This document shows, one piece after another, positions 7,273-16,019 of a DNA stretch of 64,000 nucleotides; within the stretch, counting starts at the first letter, position 1; each line of letters begins with the position of its first letter. This stretch comes from Alsobacter sp046349155. Its GTDB lineage: Bacteria; Pseudomonadota; Alphaproteobacteria; Rhizobiales; Beijerinckiaceae. The stretch is from NCBI GenBank assembly GCA_046349155.1, contig JAXMCW010000004.1:434001-498000 (forward strand). The letters are read 5' to 3'. Under the pieces are notes generated by a model that ran no database searches, was not told the DNA's origin, and saw nothing but the letters and a program-made list of their open reading frames with translations. The translations under genes were made by a program, and so were the position numbers.

Positions 7273-10116
7273 TCAGCGCGCCGCATGGCGGGGTTGCCGG
7301 GCGTCGCCGGGGGGCGTCCTGGCCGGCTCCTTGACGGGGCCGGGATGTCCCGCCGTCTCGCGTCCCGCCAGCACGTCGATCAGGTGGCGGCGGATGGCGG
7401 CCTGCCGGTTGCCGTTGATCACCTTCGTTCCCGTGAGGTCGGTCACGTAGAACACGTCCACGGCCTTCTCGCCGAAGGTGGCGATGTGGGCCGAGCCGAT
7501 ATTGAGGTTGAGCCGGCCCAGCGAGGTCGTGAGGTCGTAGAGCAGGCCCGGCCGGTCGAGGCCGGAAACCTCGATCACGGTCTGTCGCGTGGAGAGCGCG
7601 TTGTCGATGACGACCTCCGGCACGACGTGGAAGGCCTTGGCGGAGGCGCTCTTCTCGGGCGAGCGCGCCGCCACGGCCTCCGCGATCCGGATCTCGCCCT
7701 TGAGCGCCCGCTCGATGTGCTGGGCCACCCGGTTGGCGCGCCTGAGTTCGTCCTCGTCCATGTCGAAGGCGCGCGAGATGAAGATCGTGTCGAGCGCCAG
7801 GCCGTCCGTGGTCGTGAAGATCTGCGCGTCCACGATGTTGGCGCCCGCCGCCGCGCAGGCGCCGGTGATGATGGCGAGCAGCCGCGGATGGTCCTGGGCC
7901 GCCACGGTGAGCTCGGTGACGCCGCGGAAGCCGTCCGTCGCCACCTCCGTGGCGAGCGAGCGCATGTTCCTCTCCGCCGCATGCAGGAAGGCGGCGTGCT
8001 TGAGCTTGCGCGGCAGGTCCACCTTGAGCCAGTAGGCGGGGTAGTGGCGGGCTATATAGGCGTCGATCTCGGGGTCCGACCAGTTGGGGAGGTTGCGGCG
8101 CAGCTCGTCCTGCGCGCGCTTCACGCGCTGGGCGCGGTCGGCCGTGGAATGGCCGCCGGCCAGGACGATCTCCGTCTCCCAGTAGAGCGTGCGCAGGAGC
8201 TGGCCCTTCCAGCCGTTCCACACGCCCGGTCCCACCGCCTTGATGTCGCAGACCGTCAGCACCAGCAGCATCTTGAGCCGCTCGAGCGTCTGCACCGTCG
8301 CGGCGAAGGTCTCGATCGTCTTGGGATCGGACAGGTCGCGGCTCTGCGCCACCGTGGACATCAGGAGGTGGTACTGCACCAGCCACTCCACCGCCCGCGT
8401 CTCGGCCTCGCTCAGCCCCAGGCGGGGACAGAGCCGCTTGGCGATGCGCGCTCCCGCGATGGAATGGTCCTCCGGCCGGCCCTTGGCGATGTCGTGGATG
8501 AACAGCGCGACCGTGAGCACCGTGCGGTTGCGGATGGTCGGCAGGATCTCGTTGGCGACGGGCAGCTCGTCCTTCAGGCGGCCGTTCTCCAGGTCCGCGA
8601 GGATGCCGATCGAGCGCAGCAGGTGCTCGTCCACCGTGTAGTGGTGGTACATGTTGAACTGCATCATCGCCACGACGCGGCCGAATTCCGGCACGAACCG
8701 GCCCAGCACGCCCGCCTCGTTCATGCGCCGGAGCACCACCTCCGGCGCGTTGCGGGAGGTGAGGATGCTCATGAAAAGCCTGTTGGCCTCGGTGTTGCGG
8801 CGCAGGGCCGGGTCGACCAGCTTGAGCGAGCGCGTCACGAGGCGCGTCGCCGCGGGGTGGATGGCGCGGTTCAGCTTGTCGGCCAGCCAGAAGAGCCGGA
8901 TCAGGTTCACGGGGTCGCGCTGGAAGACGCCGTCGTCGAGCACGCTCAGCCGCTCCGTGTCGAGCACGAAGTCATGGCTCTCGGCGATGGTCTTGCCGCT
9001 GCGCCGGAAGCGGCCGACGAAGCGGTCCAGCATGGCGCGGGGCTTGGCGTGGCGCGCCTCCAGCGCGGCGCAGACGATGGCGGTGAGGTCGCCCACGTCC
9101 TTCGCCACGAGGAAGTAGCGCTTCATGAAGCGCTCGACGCCCGAGAGGCCGCCGTGGCTGGCATAGCCGAGCTTGGCGGCGATGGGACGCTGCAGGTCGA
9201 AGGTGAGGCGCTCCTCGGCGCGGCCGGTAATGGCGTGCATCTGGCAGCGCACGCGCCAGAGGAACTCCTCGCAGCGGCGGAACAGGTCCTGCTCCTCCTT
9301 GTCGAACAGGCCGGCGCGCACGAGGTCGGCCGTGTCCTTCACGCGGTAGACGTATTTCGCGATCCAGAACAGGGTGTTGAGGTCGCGCAGGCCGCCCTTG
9401 CCGTCCTTCACGTTGGGCTCGACGACGTAGCGCGACGTGCCGGCCTTGGTCACCCGGCGTTCGCGTTCGGCGAGCTTCTCGGCGACGAAGAGCGCGGCCG
9501 TGCCTTCGACCACTTCCCGGCCGTAGCGCGTGTCGAATTCGGCGAAGAGCGCGGCGTCGCCGAGAATCAGGCGCGCCTCCAGCAGGGCGGTGCGGATCGT
9601 CATGTCCCCGCGCGCCTCGCGGATGCACTCGTCCACCGAGCGGGTGGAATGGCCCACCTTCAGCTTCAGGTCCCAGAGCGCGTAGAGGATCGTCTCGACG
9701 ACGCTCTCCGACCAGGGCGTCGACTTGTAGGGCAGCAGGAAGAGCAGGTCGACGTCCGAGCCCGGCGCGAGCGTGCCGCGGCCATAGCCGCCGACGGCCA
9801 CCACGGCGAGCCGTTCCGAGGACGAGGGATTGACGACCGGGTAGAGCGTCCTGGTCGCGACCTCGAACAGCACGGAGACGAGCGCATCCATCAGGCCGGA
9901 CAGGCGCTGCGCGCAGGCGAGGCCGTTCTGCTCGCTGTCGAGGAGTTCGAGCGCCTTGCGGCGGCCCTCGGTCAGCGTCTGCCGCAGCACGGCGACGATG
10001 GCCGTGCGCCTCGCCGAGGGGTCGTCGCCGGCCGCCTTCAGCGCGGCGGCCACGCCGTCGGCGAGCGCCGGCTTGTCGAAGACGGGAGAGGGGAGGGGAT
10101 GGGGGGTCTTGGACAC
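7273..10116 (-). CDS. glnD: Bifunctional [protein-PII] uridylyltransferase / uridylyl-removing enzyme
   Basis: Senses glutamine and adds or removes UMP on PII proteins, setting nitrogen control. The 947 residues are the usual length. The nucleotidyltransferase domain carries GSDVD at 119-123 (metal-binding D121 and D123). The PII-uridylyltransferase helical domain follows, then an HD domain for uridylyl removal with HDIAKGRPEDHS near 535. Two C-terminal ACT domains follow, with DHPRLLAII and DRPGLLYDL motifs. Translation starts at GTG 10116. It lies directly upstream of grpE but is separated from it by that gene's own promoter. Confidence 0.97.
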   Translation of the reverse strand: MSKTPHPLPSPVFDKPALADGVAAALKAAGDDPSARRTAIVAVLRQTLTEGRRKALELLDSEQNGLACAQRLSGLMDALVSVLFEVATRTLYPVVNPSSSERLAVVAVGGYGRGTLAPGSDVDLLFLLPYKSTPWSESVVETILYALWDLKLKVGHSTRSVDECIREARGDMTIRTALLEARLILGDAALFAEFDTRYGREVVEGTAALFVAEKLAERERRVTKAGTSRYVVEPNVKDGKGGLRDLNTLFWIAKYVYRVKDTADLVRAGLFDKEEQDLFRRCEEFLWRVRCQMHAITGRAEERLTFDLQRPIAAKLGYASHGGLSGVERFMKRYFLVAKDVGDLTAIVCAALEARHAKPRAMLDRFVGRFRRSGKTIAESHDFVLDTERLSVLDDGVFQRDPVNLIRLFWLADKLNRAIHPAATRLVTRSLKLVDPALRRNTEANRLFMSILTSRNAPEVVLRRMNEAGVLGRFVPEFGRVVAMMQFNMYHHYTVDEHLLRSIGILADLENGRLKDELPVANEILPTIRNRTVLTVALFIHDIAKGRPEDHSIAGARIAKRLCPRLGLSEAETRAVEWLVQYHLLMSTVAQSRDLSDPKTIETFAATVQTLERLKMLLVLTVCDIKAVGPGVWNGWKGQLLRTLYWETEIVLAGGHSTADRAQRVKRAQDELRRNLPNWSDPEIDAYIARHYPAYWLKVDLPRKLKHAAFLHAAERNMRSLATEVATDGFRGVTELTVAAQDHPRLLAIITGACAAAGANIVDAQIFTTTDGLALDTIFISRAFDMDEDELRRANRVAQHIERALKGEIRIAEAVAARSPEKSASAKAFHVVPEVVIDNALSTRQTVIEVSGLDRPGLLYDLTTSLGRLNLNIGSAHIATFGEKAVDVFYVTDLTGTKVINGNRQAAIRRHLIDVLAGRETAGHPGPVKEPARTPPGDARQPRHAAR

Positions 10117-10188
10117 GGAGCGACCGCCTCGAGCGCAACTGAGGTCAACTGCCCTCTTTGGCCGGCAGCGTCAATCGCGAAGCGTCGG

Positions 10189-10935
10189 TCAGGGCGTCTT
10201 TGGCAGGGACTTGCGAGGACGCGGGCTGAGCGCCCGTGTCGCCGTGGCGCGGGCCCGCGGCTTGGCGGCTGCAGGCTTTGACGCCGCCTTCTCGGCCCCG
10301 GATTTCCCAAGACTGGACTTGCCGGGACTTGACTTGGCTGCGCTGGACTTGCCTGCACTGGACTTGGCGGTGCTCGTCTTGCCGGCGCCGGGCTTGGGTG
10401 CCGCGGGCCCGGACTCGGCCTTCGCCTTTTTGCGCGGGCCAGGCGCGCGCGTCGCCGCGGTCTCGGGCTGGGCCGCGCCGGCACTGGCCGCCCTGGTCCG
10501 GCCGGGCCTCGCCGTTGAGGCCTTCGCCGTCGCGCCCGGGTTGGGTTTGCTCCCCCGGGCCCCGACGGGGGTACGGACGGACGGCTCGAGCAAGGTGACC
10601 CGCCGCTTGCGCGGCGCGCTGCGCGCCGGGCCGGCCTTGGCGGGAGGCGCAGGCGTGTCCGCCGCCGCGTCCGATCCCGCGGCGTGGGGCACCTCGATGG
10701 CTGCCTGGCCATGCTTGTGCAGGTGCTTGGCCAGACGCCGCAGGGCTTTCCGCGCGTCGTTGATCAGTCCCAGATGCTCCTTCAGCGCCGCTGCGCCCTC
10801 CTCGTCGAGAGCGAAGCGCGCGAAGGCGTCGGAGGTCGTCGGGAGGTCGCGGACCGGGGAGCCGGAGAGGGCGTCGCGCGCCTGGGTGAAGGACAGCCAG
10901 AGGGCCTCGAACTTCGTCCGCGCCTTGTCGGTCAT
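10189..10935 (-). CDS. Unrecognised protein with helical N-terminus and Lys/Ala/Ser/Pro-rich tail
   Basis: The function is not recognised. The first 85 or so residues look like a compact, charged helical domain. From about residue 95 to the end (248 residues in all) the chain is low complexity and very basic, rich in Lys, Ala, Pro and Ser. A run of five-residue repeats (K-S-S-x-x type) near residues 185-210 comes from five 15-bp DNA units. Such tails resemble histone-H1-like nucleic-acid-binding tails. A strong GGGGGAGGA ribosome site four bases before the ATG supports the gene. It is 72 bp upstream of glnD on the same strand. Confidence 0.7.
   Translation of the reverse strand: MTDKARTKFEALWLSFTQARDALSGSPVRDLPTTSDAFARFALDEEGAAALKEHLGLINDARKALRRLAKHLHKHGQAAIEVPHAAGSDAAADTPAPPAKAGPARSAPRKRRVTLLEPSVRTPVGARGSKPNPGATAKASTARPGRTRAASAGAAQPETAATRAPGPRKKAKAESGPAAPKPGAGKTSTAKSSAGKSSAAKSSPGKSSLGKSGAEKAASKPAAAKPRARATATRALSPRPRKSLPKTP
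10311..10385 (-). repeat. Five degenerate 15-bp tandem units
   Basis: Five consecutive 15-bp units sharing a GGACTTG core (for example cgctggacttgcctg at 10341-10355) encode the KSS-type pentapeptide repeats in the tail of the protein at 10189-10935. The period is a multiple of three, so copy-number changes would keep the frame. Confidence 0.8.
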
Positions 10936-11029
10936 GCGATCCTCCCCCTGAAGCCCGGAAGGCTAGCAAGGGCCTGCGACACAATCCACCGGATCCGGGG
11001 ACCGGGCGTCCGCGGCTCTGCGTCGACGT

Positions 11030-11215
11030 TCAGCGAGGATGGCCGGAGGGCTCGGCTTCCTTGGGCGCCGACGAGAACAGGCCTCTCAGCAGATCCTTCG
11101 AGGTGCGGCGGAAACGTTCGACCGGTTGCTCGTTCTCATCCACGAGCGGAGCCCTGCTCGCCAACTGCAAAAATGCAGCGAGACAGAAAAGATTGAAAAT
11201 CACTAAGTATCGCAT
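11030..11215 (-). CDS. Possible small exported or membrane-anchored protein
   Basis: 61 residues. The N-terminus (MRYLVIFNLFCLAAFLQLA) is a single hydrophobic stretch that could be a signal peptide or anchor. The remaining 40 residues are charged and end in a proline-containing tail. An AAAGG ribosome site seven bases before the ATG supports translation. The gene sits in DNA noticeably less GC-rich than its surroundings. No family is recognised, and a chance reading frame is not excluded. Confidence 0.45.
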   Translation of the reverse strand: MRYLVIFNLFCLAAFLQLASRAPLVDENEQPVERFRRTSKDLLRGLFSSAPKEAEPSGHPR

Positions 11216-11581
11216 CGTACGGCCTTTGCCCGCGCTTCCCTTCTCGTCTCTATCATTTTGGCTCGCCGACGGCTCGTGAGGATCAGTGCTTACGCAATCC
11301 CCACAGACGGCCTCCCGTCGTGTGCTGTCATCTCGATCCCGGGCGTCGCGACCACGACTAGACCGGAACTGTTCTGACCTGCGGGTGTAACTGTGGCCGA
11401 CAAGACGCAGCTGATTAGAAATTGGTTAACGGCGGCTGTAAAGGTTTTTCGGAACGCACCCTGCATCTGATGCGTCGCCCTCGCGGGGTCGCTGGCACGA
11501 ATGGTCAAAACCCCGGCGCAATTCATCCCGTCATGGGGTTTGCAACCGTGTGCAAGCCGTGAGCTCTGCAGCCCTCGCAGG
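11216..11581. other. Relatively AT-rich intergenic region, no confident gene
   Basis: About 365 bp between the small exported protein gene and the TPR lipoprotein gene, both on the minus strand. Base composition drops compared with the flanks. A 78-codon minus-strand frame (11290-11526) has no recognisable features. An imperfect inverted repeat (TTGCA...TGCAA) lies near 11538-11557. The region probably holds the promoter of the small gene and possibly an unrecognised RNA. Confidence 0.4.
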
Positions 11582-12466
11582 TCAGCCCGGCGAATCAGCG
11601 CCCGTGTCGGGAGCCCGCTGGAGGGCGGCGGCCGGCTTGCCGCGCGACGCGTCGAGCGCCTGGAGCTTCTTCCAGTTGTTCGGCTGGGCGATCATCTGCT
11701 TGATGGAGGCGATGCTCTGGGCAGCCTCCTTCGGCGGCATGTCGCGCCGCGCCATGTCCTCGGCCTCGCCGAACTTGCCTTCGAGCGCCAGGACAAGCGC
11801 CAGGTTCTGGCGGGCGCGGATATCCGCGCCGGGCTGCTGCACCGCGCGCCGCAGCGTCTCCTCGGCCTGCGGCAGCTGCTTGCTGAGCGCAAGCGACAAC
11901 CCGAGGTTCGAGAGCACGCCGGGGTCGTCGGGCCGGATCTTCAGGGCGGTCGCGTAGAGGTTCTGCGCGGCGGCATGGTCGCCGAGCTGGTCGGCGACCG
12001 CTCCCTGCGCCGAGAGCACGCGCCAGTCGGGCCGTTCGGGACTATGGGCGCGCGACAGCACCTCCTGCGCCTGCTGCAGGTCGCCGTTCTCGGCCAGGGC
12101 CTTGCCATAGGCGGCGAGGACCTCGGGGTCCCTCGGCGTCTTCAGGGCGGCGTTCTGCAGCACGGCGACGGCCTGCTGCCGCTGGTCGAGCGCGCGAAGC
12201 GCCCGGGCATAGTTGAGCGAGACCTGCTTTTCGCCCGGCTTCTCGTCGTACTTGCGGCCCCATTCCTCCGCCTGGGCTCGCCAGGCGTCCGGGCTGCGGG
12301 CGGCGTTGGCGCCGGCGATCGAGCCGGTCACCTCGGTCTTGTCCTTGGTCATGCAGCCCGACGTGGCCAGCGCCAGCGCCAGCGCCAGCGCCGCGCCCAG
12401 CCAGGCCTTGCGGCGGCCCTTGCCGCTGCGAGCACACCTCACGTCCGCGCCGGTCACGCCAACCAT
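11582..12466 (-). CDS. TPR lipoprotein, TadD-like
   Basis: 294 residues. A signal peptide with lipobox ATSGC (cysteine near residue 38) predicts an outer-membrane lipoprotein. Tetratricopeptide repeats follow from about residue 75 to 240 (AYGKALAENGDLQQA, LGLSLALSKQLPQA and similar). The overall shape matches TadD, the pilotin-like component of Flp/Tad pilus assembly. No other tad genes are present here, so a pilus role is only inferred. A GGGAGAG ribosome site four bases before the ATG supports the start. The upstream gap carries a 22-bp motif also found upstream of tolQ. Confidence 0.8.
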   Translation of the reverse strand: MVGVTGADVRCARSGKGRRKAWLGAALALALALATSGCMTKDKTEVTGSIAGANAARSPDAWRAQAEEWGRKYDEKPGEKQVSLNYARALRALDQRQQAVAVLQNAALKTPRDPEVLAAYGKALAENGDLQQAQEVLSRAHSPERPDWRVLSAQGAVADQLGDHAAAQNLYATALKIRPDDPGVLSNLGLSLALSKQLPQAEETLRRAVQQPGADIRARQNLALVLALEGKFGEAEDMARRDMPPKEAAQSIASIKQMIAQPNNWKKLQALDASRGKPAAALQRAPDTGADSPG

Positions 12467-12550
12467 CCGACTCTCCCGCCTGGTCGAATCCGCACCGGCC
12501 TGCAGGCCGAGAGGGCCGGGCCGGGTCTCTGATCGCTTCAGAAGTAAGTT

Positions 12551-12572
12551 GTTAACCCTAACGGTTGGTTAA
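12551..12572 (+). promoter_or_regulatory. 22-bp TTAACC-type motif shared with the tolQ upstream region
   Basis: Reads GTTAACCCTAACG followed by eight bases and ending TTAA. It matches the sequence at 49586-49607 (opposite strand) at GTTAACCCTRACGNNNNSTTAA. It lies in the divergent gap between the TPR lipoprotein and the aminopeptidase. A regulatory role is inferred. Confidence 0.35.
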
Positions 12573-12681
12573 GCCGGCCTGACGCCGGGGCGGGCCTGCG
12601 GGGCGTGCGCCCCGCCCCCGCGCCTGCGCCGTTTCGGAGCGACGCGGGTTGCATTAAGCCTGTCGCGTCCGAGACCCGGAG

Positions 12682-14067
12682 ATGCCCGTGCCCGCCCTGC
12701 TTGTTCCCGCCACCGATCCGTCCGCCGCCGGCGCCCTGCCGATCCTCGTCGTCGCGCCCGAGGACTGGCGGGACCGCGCCGCAGCCCTCGCCCCGTCCGC
12801 CGTGCCCTTCGCCGAGGCGCAGGGCTTCTCGGCCTCCGCGGGACAGGTCCAGCTGCTGCCCGCGCCGGACGGCACGCTGGCCGGCGCGCTCCTGGGCCGC
12901 GGCGCCGATCCGATGCTGCCGGGCAAGCTCCCCGGCGCGCTGCCGGCCGGCGCGTACCGGCTCGAGGGCGCGGCCGACCCGGCCCTGGGGGCCCTGGCCT
13001 TCCTGCTGGGGGCCTATCGCTTCGAGCGGTACCGCAGCGGCCCGCCCCCCAGGACGCACCGGCTCGTCGCTCCCGAGGGCGTCGACGTCGTCGAGGTGCA
13101 GCGGCTCGCCGCGGCCGTCGGCTTCGGCCGCGACCTCGTGAACACGCCCGCGAACGACCTGGGCCCCCCCGAGCTCGAGCAATCCGCCCGCGATCTCGCC
13201 GCGCGCTGCGGGGCGACGATCAAGGTCACCGCGGGCGACGACCTGCTCGCGCAGAACTTCCCGATGGTCCATGCCGTGGGCCGCGCCTCCGCGCGCGCGC
13301 CGCGCCTCGTCGACCTGGCCTGGGGCGATCCCTCCCATCCGAAGGTGACGCTGGTCGGCAAGGGCGTCTGCTTCGATACGGGCGGGCTCAACCTGAAGCC
13401 CGAGTCCGGCATGCTCCTCATGAAGAAGGACATGGGCGGGGCCGCCGTCGCGCTCACCGTCTCCCGTCTCGTCATGGAGGCGGGGCTGAAGGTCCGCCTG
13501 CGGGTGCTCGTGCCGGCGGTGGAGAACAGCGTCTCCGGCGACGCCTTCCGCCCCGGCGACGTGCTGCGGAGCCGCAAGGGCCTCACGGTGGAGATCGGCA
13601 ACACCGACGCCGAGGGCCGCCTGATCCTGGCGGACGCCCTCGCGCTGGCCGACGAGGAGGCGCCCGACCTGCTCCTCGACTTCGCGACGCTGACGGGCGC
13701 GGCCCGGGTAGCGCTGGGCCCCGACTTGCCGCCCTTTTACACGGATGACGAGGGCCTGGCGCAGGAGATCGCGGCGAAGGGCGCGGCCGTCGCCGACCCC
13801 GTCTGGCGCATGCCGCTGTGGCGTCCATACGCCAGCCTGCTCGACAGCAAGTTCGCCGACGTCAACCACATCAGCGGCGGTCCCTTCGCCGGCTCCGTGA
13901 CCGCGGCCCTCTTCCTCGGCCGCTTCGTCGAGAAGGCCCGGTCCTGGGCGCATTTCGACATCTTCGCCTGGGTGCCCTCGGAGAAGCCGGGCCGGCCCTT
14001 CGGCGGCGAGCCGCAGGCCGCGCGCCTGGTCTACGCCCTGCTCGCCGAGCGCTACGGCCGCGCCTGA
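12682..14067 (+). CDS. Leucyl aminopeptidase family protein (M17)
   Basis: Cytoplasmic di-metal aminopeptidase that removes N-terminal residues from peptides. In 461 residues the C-terminal catalytic domain contains the metal ligands and catalytic residues: Lys and Asp in GKGVCFDTGGLNLKP near 230, MKKDMGGAA near 250 and the signature NTDAEGRLILADAL near 310. The N-terminal domain is divergent, as in the shorter alphaproteobacterial M17 paralogues (often called PepB-like). The ATG follows GGAG closely. Its 3' end overlaps the convergent NlpC/P60 gene by 16 bp. Confidence 0.9.
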   Translation: MPVPALLVPATDPSAAGALPILVVAPEDWRDRAAALAPSAVPFAEAQGFSASAGQVQLLPAPDGTLAGALLGRGADPMLPGKLPGALPAGAYRLEGAADPALGALAFLLGAYRFERYRSGPPPRTHRLVAPEGVDVVEVQRLAAAVGFGRDLVNTPANDLGPPELEQSARDLAARCGATIKVTAGDDLLAQNFPMVHAVGRASARAPRLVDLAWGDPSHPKVTLVGKGVCFDTGGLNLKPESGMLLMKKDMGGAAVALTVSRLVMEAGLKVRLRVLVPAVENSVSGDAFRPGDVLRSRKGLTVEIGNTDAEGRLILADALALADEEAPDLLLDFATLTGAARVALGPDLPPFYTDDEGLAQEIAAKGAAVADPVWRMPLWRPYASLLDSKFADVNHISGGPFAGSVTAALFLGRFVEKARSWAHFDIFAWVPSEKPGRPFGGEPQAARLVYALLAERYGRA

Positions 14068-14942
14068 CCGGCCGTCAGGCGCCGGAGGCCGGTGATCGGG
14101 CCGGCCCCGGCGGCGACGATGCGGTCGCGCGCCGCCGCAAGGGGCTCGTTGACCGTGAGCATGAACCGGCCCGTCGCATGGAGCAGCGTCTCGGCGTCCC
14201 GCATGATGCCGACATGGCCCTTCCAGAACACCAGGTCGCCGCGCGCCAGGCCGCCGAGGTCGTCGCGCACCGGCAGGGCCGCGCCGAGCTCGGCCTCCTG
14301 CATGTCGCTGTCCCGCGGCGCCCTGACGCCGGCCGCCTGCAGCGAGACCTGCACCAGCCCCGAGCAGTCGCAGCCGATGCTGGTCCGCCCGCCCCAGTGA
14401 TAGGGCGCGCCGAGGAAGCCTTCCGCCACGGCCACGAAGTCGGGCTGCATCGCATCGATGGGCGCGAGGTGGTCGGCGAAGACGTAGCCGTCCGGCGTCA
14501 CCGCGAACGAGCCTTCGCGGCGCAGGACCTCGAGCCGCGAGCCGAGCGAGAGCACCGCGGCCGGCGTGAGCTTGATGCTGGGCCCCGGGAACAGGTAGGT
14601 GCGCAGCACCGCAACCTTGTGGCTCGGCTCGGGGGCGCCCATCGCCAGCGCGTCGACGGGCATGTAGCCGACATAGTCGTCGAGCCCCGCCTGCACCCAG
14701 GCCCAACCCTCCGCGTCGGTGTCGAAGACCGTGACCGGCTCGCCGTACAGGGCCTCGCTGTCGAGAGGCGCGTCCCCTGCAGGCGAGCGGCGCAGCGGAG
14801 CCGTCGCCTCCCTCACGCGGGCGGACCGGCCCTCGGCGAATCGCGCCGCCGCGATCCGCCCCTCGAGGTGCGCCGCGGCGAGATCGGGACGGGCCGGGGT
14901 CCGGCGCCTGTCGAAGCCCGGAGGCAGGACGAGGTCGGTCAT
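14052..14942 (-). CDS. NlpC/P60 family peptidase with bacterial SH3 domains
   Basis: Probable cell-wall endopeptidase or amidase. The 296 residues contain SH3-like segments at about 42-100 and 110-165, then a C40 domain with catalytic C193 in DCSGLV, H243 in KGHVGIM and a third polar residue H255. No signal peptide is evident, so export is uncertain. Its start overlaps the end of the upstream MarR-like gene by four bases (ATGA), indicating translational coupling. Confidence 0.87.
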   Translation of the reverse strand: MTDLVLPPGFDRRRTPARPDLAAAHLEGRIAAARFAEGRSARVREATAPLRRSPAGDAPLDSEALYGEPVTVFDTDAEGWAWVQAGLDDYVGYMPVDALAMGAPEPSHKVAVLRTYLFPGPSIKLTPAAVLSLGSRLEVLRREGSFAVTPDGYVFADHLAPIDAMQPDFVAVAEGFLGAPYHWGGRTSIGCDCSGLVQVSLQAAGVRAPRDSDMQEAELGAALPVRDDLGGLARGDLVFWKGHVGIMRDAETLLHATGRFMLTVNEPLAAARDRIVAAGAGPITGLRRLTAGQARP

Positions 14943-15289
14943 CGCGGCACCTCCCGTCCCCGTGCCACGATCACGTCGCCGAGCCGCTCGACGGCCAGCG
15001 CCCCCTGCACCGTGCGCTGCACGATCACGTTGCGCTTGTCCGCCTCGTCGCGCCTGCGGGCGACCAGCTCCATCTTCCCGAGCGTGTCCAGCGCGCGCGT
15101 GATGGCGGGCTTGGTGACGCCGAGCTTGCGGGCGAGGCCGCGCACCGTGTGGGGCGGCGTCTCCAGGTAGATGGTCAGCAGGATCGCCGTCTGGCGGGCC
15201 GAAAGATCCTGTTCGCCGTCGCGCACGAGGTCGAGCGTCACGTCGTGCCAGAGCTTGAGCGCCTGAGAAGGCCTGAGGGAGAGGCTCAT
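14939..15289 (-). CDS. MarR-like winged-helix transcriptional regulator
   Basis: 116 residues with a winged-helix domain: TVRGLARKLGVTKPAITRALDTL is a clear helix-turn-helix at about 48-70, followed by a wing with RRRDEADKRN. This is the MarR pattern in a short form. The coupling to the NlpC/P60 gene (four-base overlap) suggests a joint operon and possibly local regulation. No ligand can be predicted. The ribosome site before the ATG is weak. Confidence 0.82.
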   Translation of the reverse strand: MSLSLRPSQALKLWHDVTLDLVRDGEQDLSARQTAILLTIYLETPPHTVRGLARKLGVTKPAITRALDTLGKMELVARRRDEADKRNVIVQRTVQGALAVERLGDVIVARGREVPR

Positions 15290-15358
15290 CGTCGTCCAGA
15301 CCGTTTCGGACCCGTATTCAATTCCGGATGTGCGGCGGGAACAAGACGAAAGCTGCGC

Positions 15359-16000
15359 TCATGGCGTAACTCGACGCAACGTGCAGTTGATGCGACCCGG
15401 CCGGCCCAGGAGCGTCGAACTCGCCGGCAGGACCCGGTCGACGCCATGATGGGCGAGGCGGCCCGGTCCGCCGAGCACCAGCACGTCCCCGGAGGCCAGC
15501 TTGACGGACCGGGTCGGGCCACCGCGCTCCGCGCCACCGATGCGGAAGACCGCGGTGTCGCCGAGCGAGACCGACAGGACGGGCGCCGCGAGGTCCTCCT
15601 CGTCGCGGTCCTGGTGCATCCCCATGCGCGCGGTGGCGTCGTACCAGTTGACGAGGCAGGCCTGCGGGGGGCGCGCCTCCCCCGAGAAACGGGCCCACGC
15701 CTCCAGCAGGAGGGTCGGGATCCCGGGCCAGGGCCGGCCCGTGACGGGATGCGTGCCCTGGTAGCGGTAACCCTGTCTGTCCGAGACCCAGCCGAGCTCG
15801 CCGCAATTGCTCATCCGGACGGAAAAGGGCCGGCCCGTCCGCGGCATGACCGGCTGGAACAAGGGTGCGTCGCGCAGGGCCTGGCGCAGGTCGTCCACCA
15901 GACGCGCCTGCGCCGCGGCGTCGAGGGCGGCGGGGTGATAGGCCACGCCGGGCTGGATCGTGATCATGCCGGGAAGATGGGGCGTCCGGCCCTCCCGCAC
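15359..16000 (-). CDS. alkB: Alpha-ketoglutarate-dependent dioxygenase AlkB
   Basis: Direct repair of alkylated bases (1-methyladenine, 3-methylcytosine) by Fe(II)/2-oxoglutarate oxidation. The 213-residue chain has the iron ligands H129-x-D131 and H185 (in HHG) and the 2-oxoglutarate arginines R203 and R209 (RINCTLRR). NWYDATARMGMHQD matches the AlkB core. The given start is GTG 16000. An ATG at 15967, eleven codons later, may be the true start since neither has a good ribosome site. ada and other adaptive-response genes are absent nearby. Confidence 0.92.
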   Translation of the reverse strand: MREGRTPHLPGMITIQPGVAYHPAALDAAAQARLVDDLRQALRDAPLFQPVMPRTGRPFSVRMSNCGELGWVSDRQGYRYQGTHPVTGRPWPGIPTLLLEAWARFSGEARPPQACLVNWYDATARMGMHQDRDEEDLAAPVLSVSLGDTAVFRIGGAERGGPTRSVKLASGDVLVLGGPGRLAHHGVDRVLPASSTLLGRPGRINCTLRRVTP

Positions 16001-16019
16001 AGGGTCGGCGGCCGGCCGT

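Noticed and set aside
6037..10281. A 1414-codon plus-strand frame covering TRIC, grpE and glnD
   Set aside because: It is antisense to three well-recognised genes and shows only shadow composition.
11424..11445. CtrA-like TTAA-N7-TTAA near 11428
   Set aside because: Only one half-site is intact (second reads TGTAA); not enough to call.
11290..11526. 78-codon minus-strand frame upstream of the small exported protein gene
   Set aside because: No ribosome site, no recognisable features and position in a likely promoter region.
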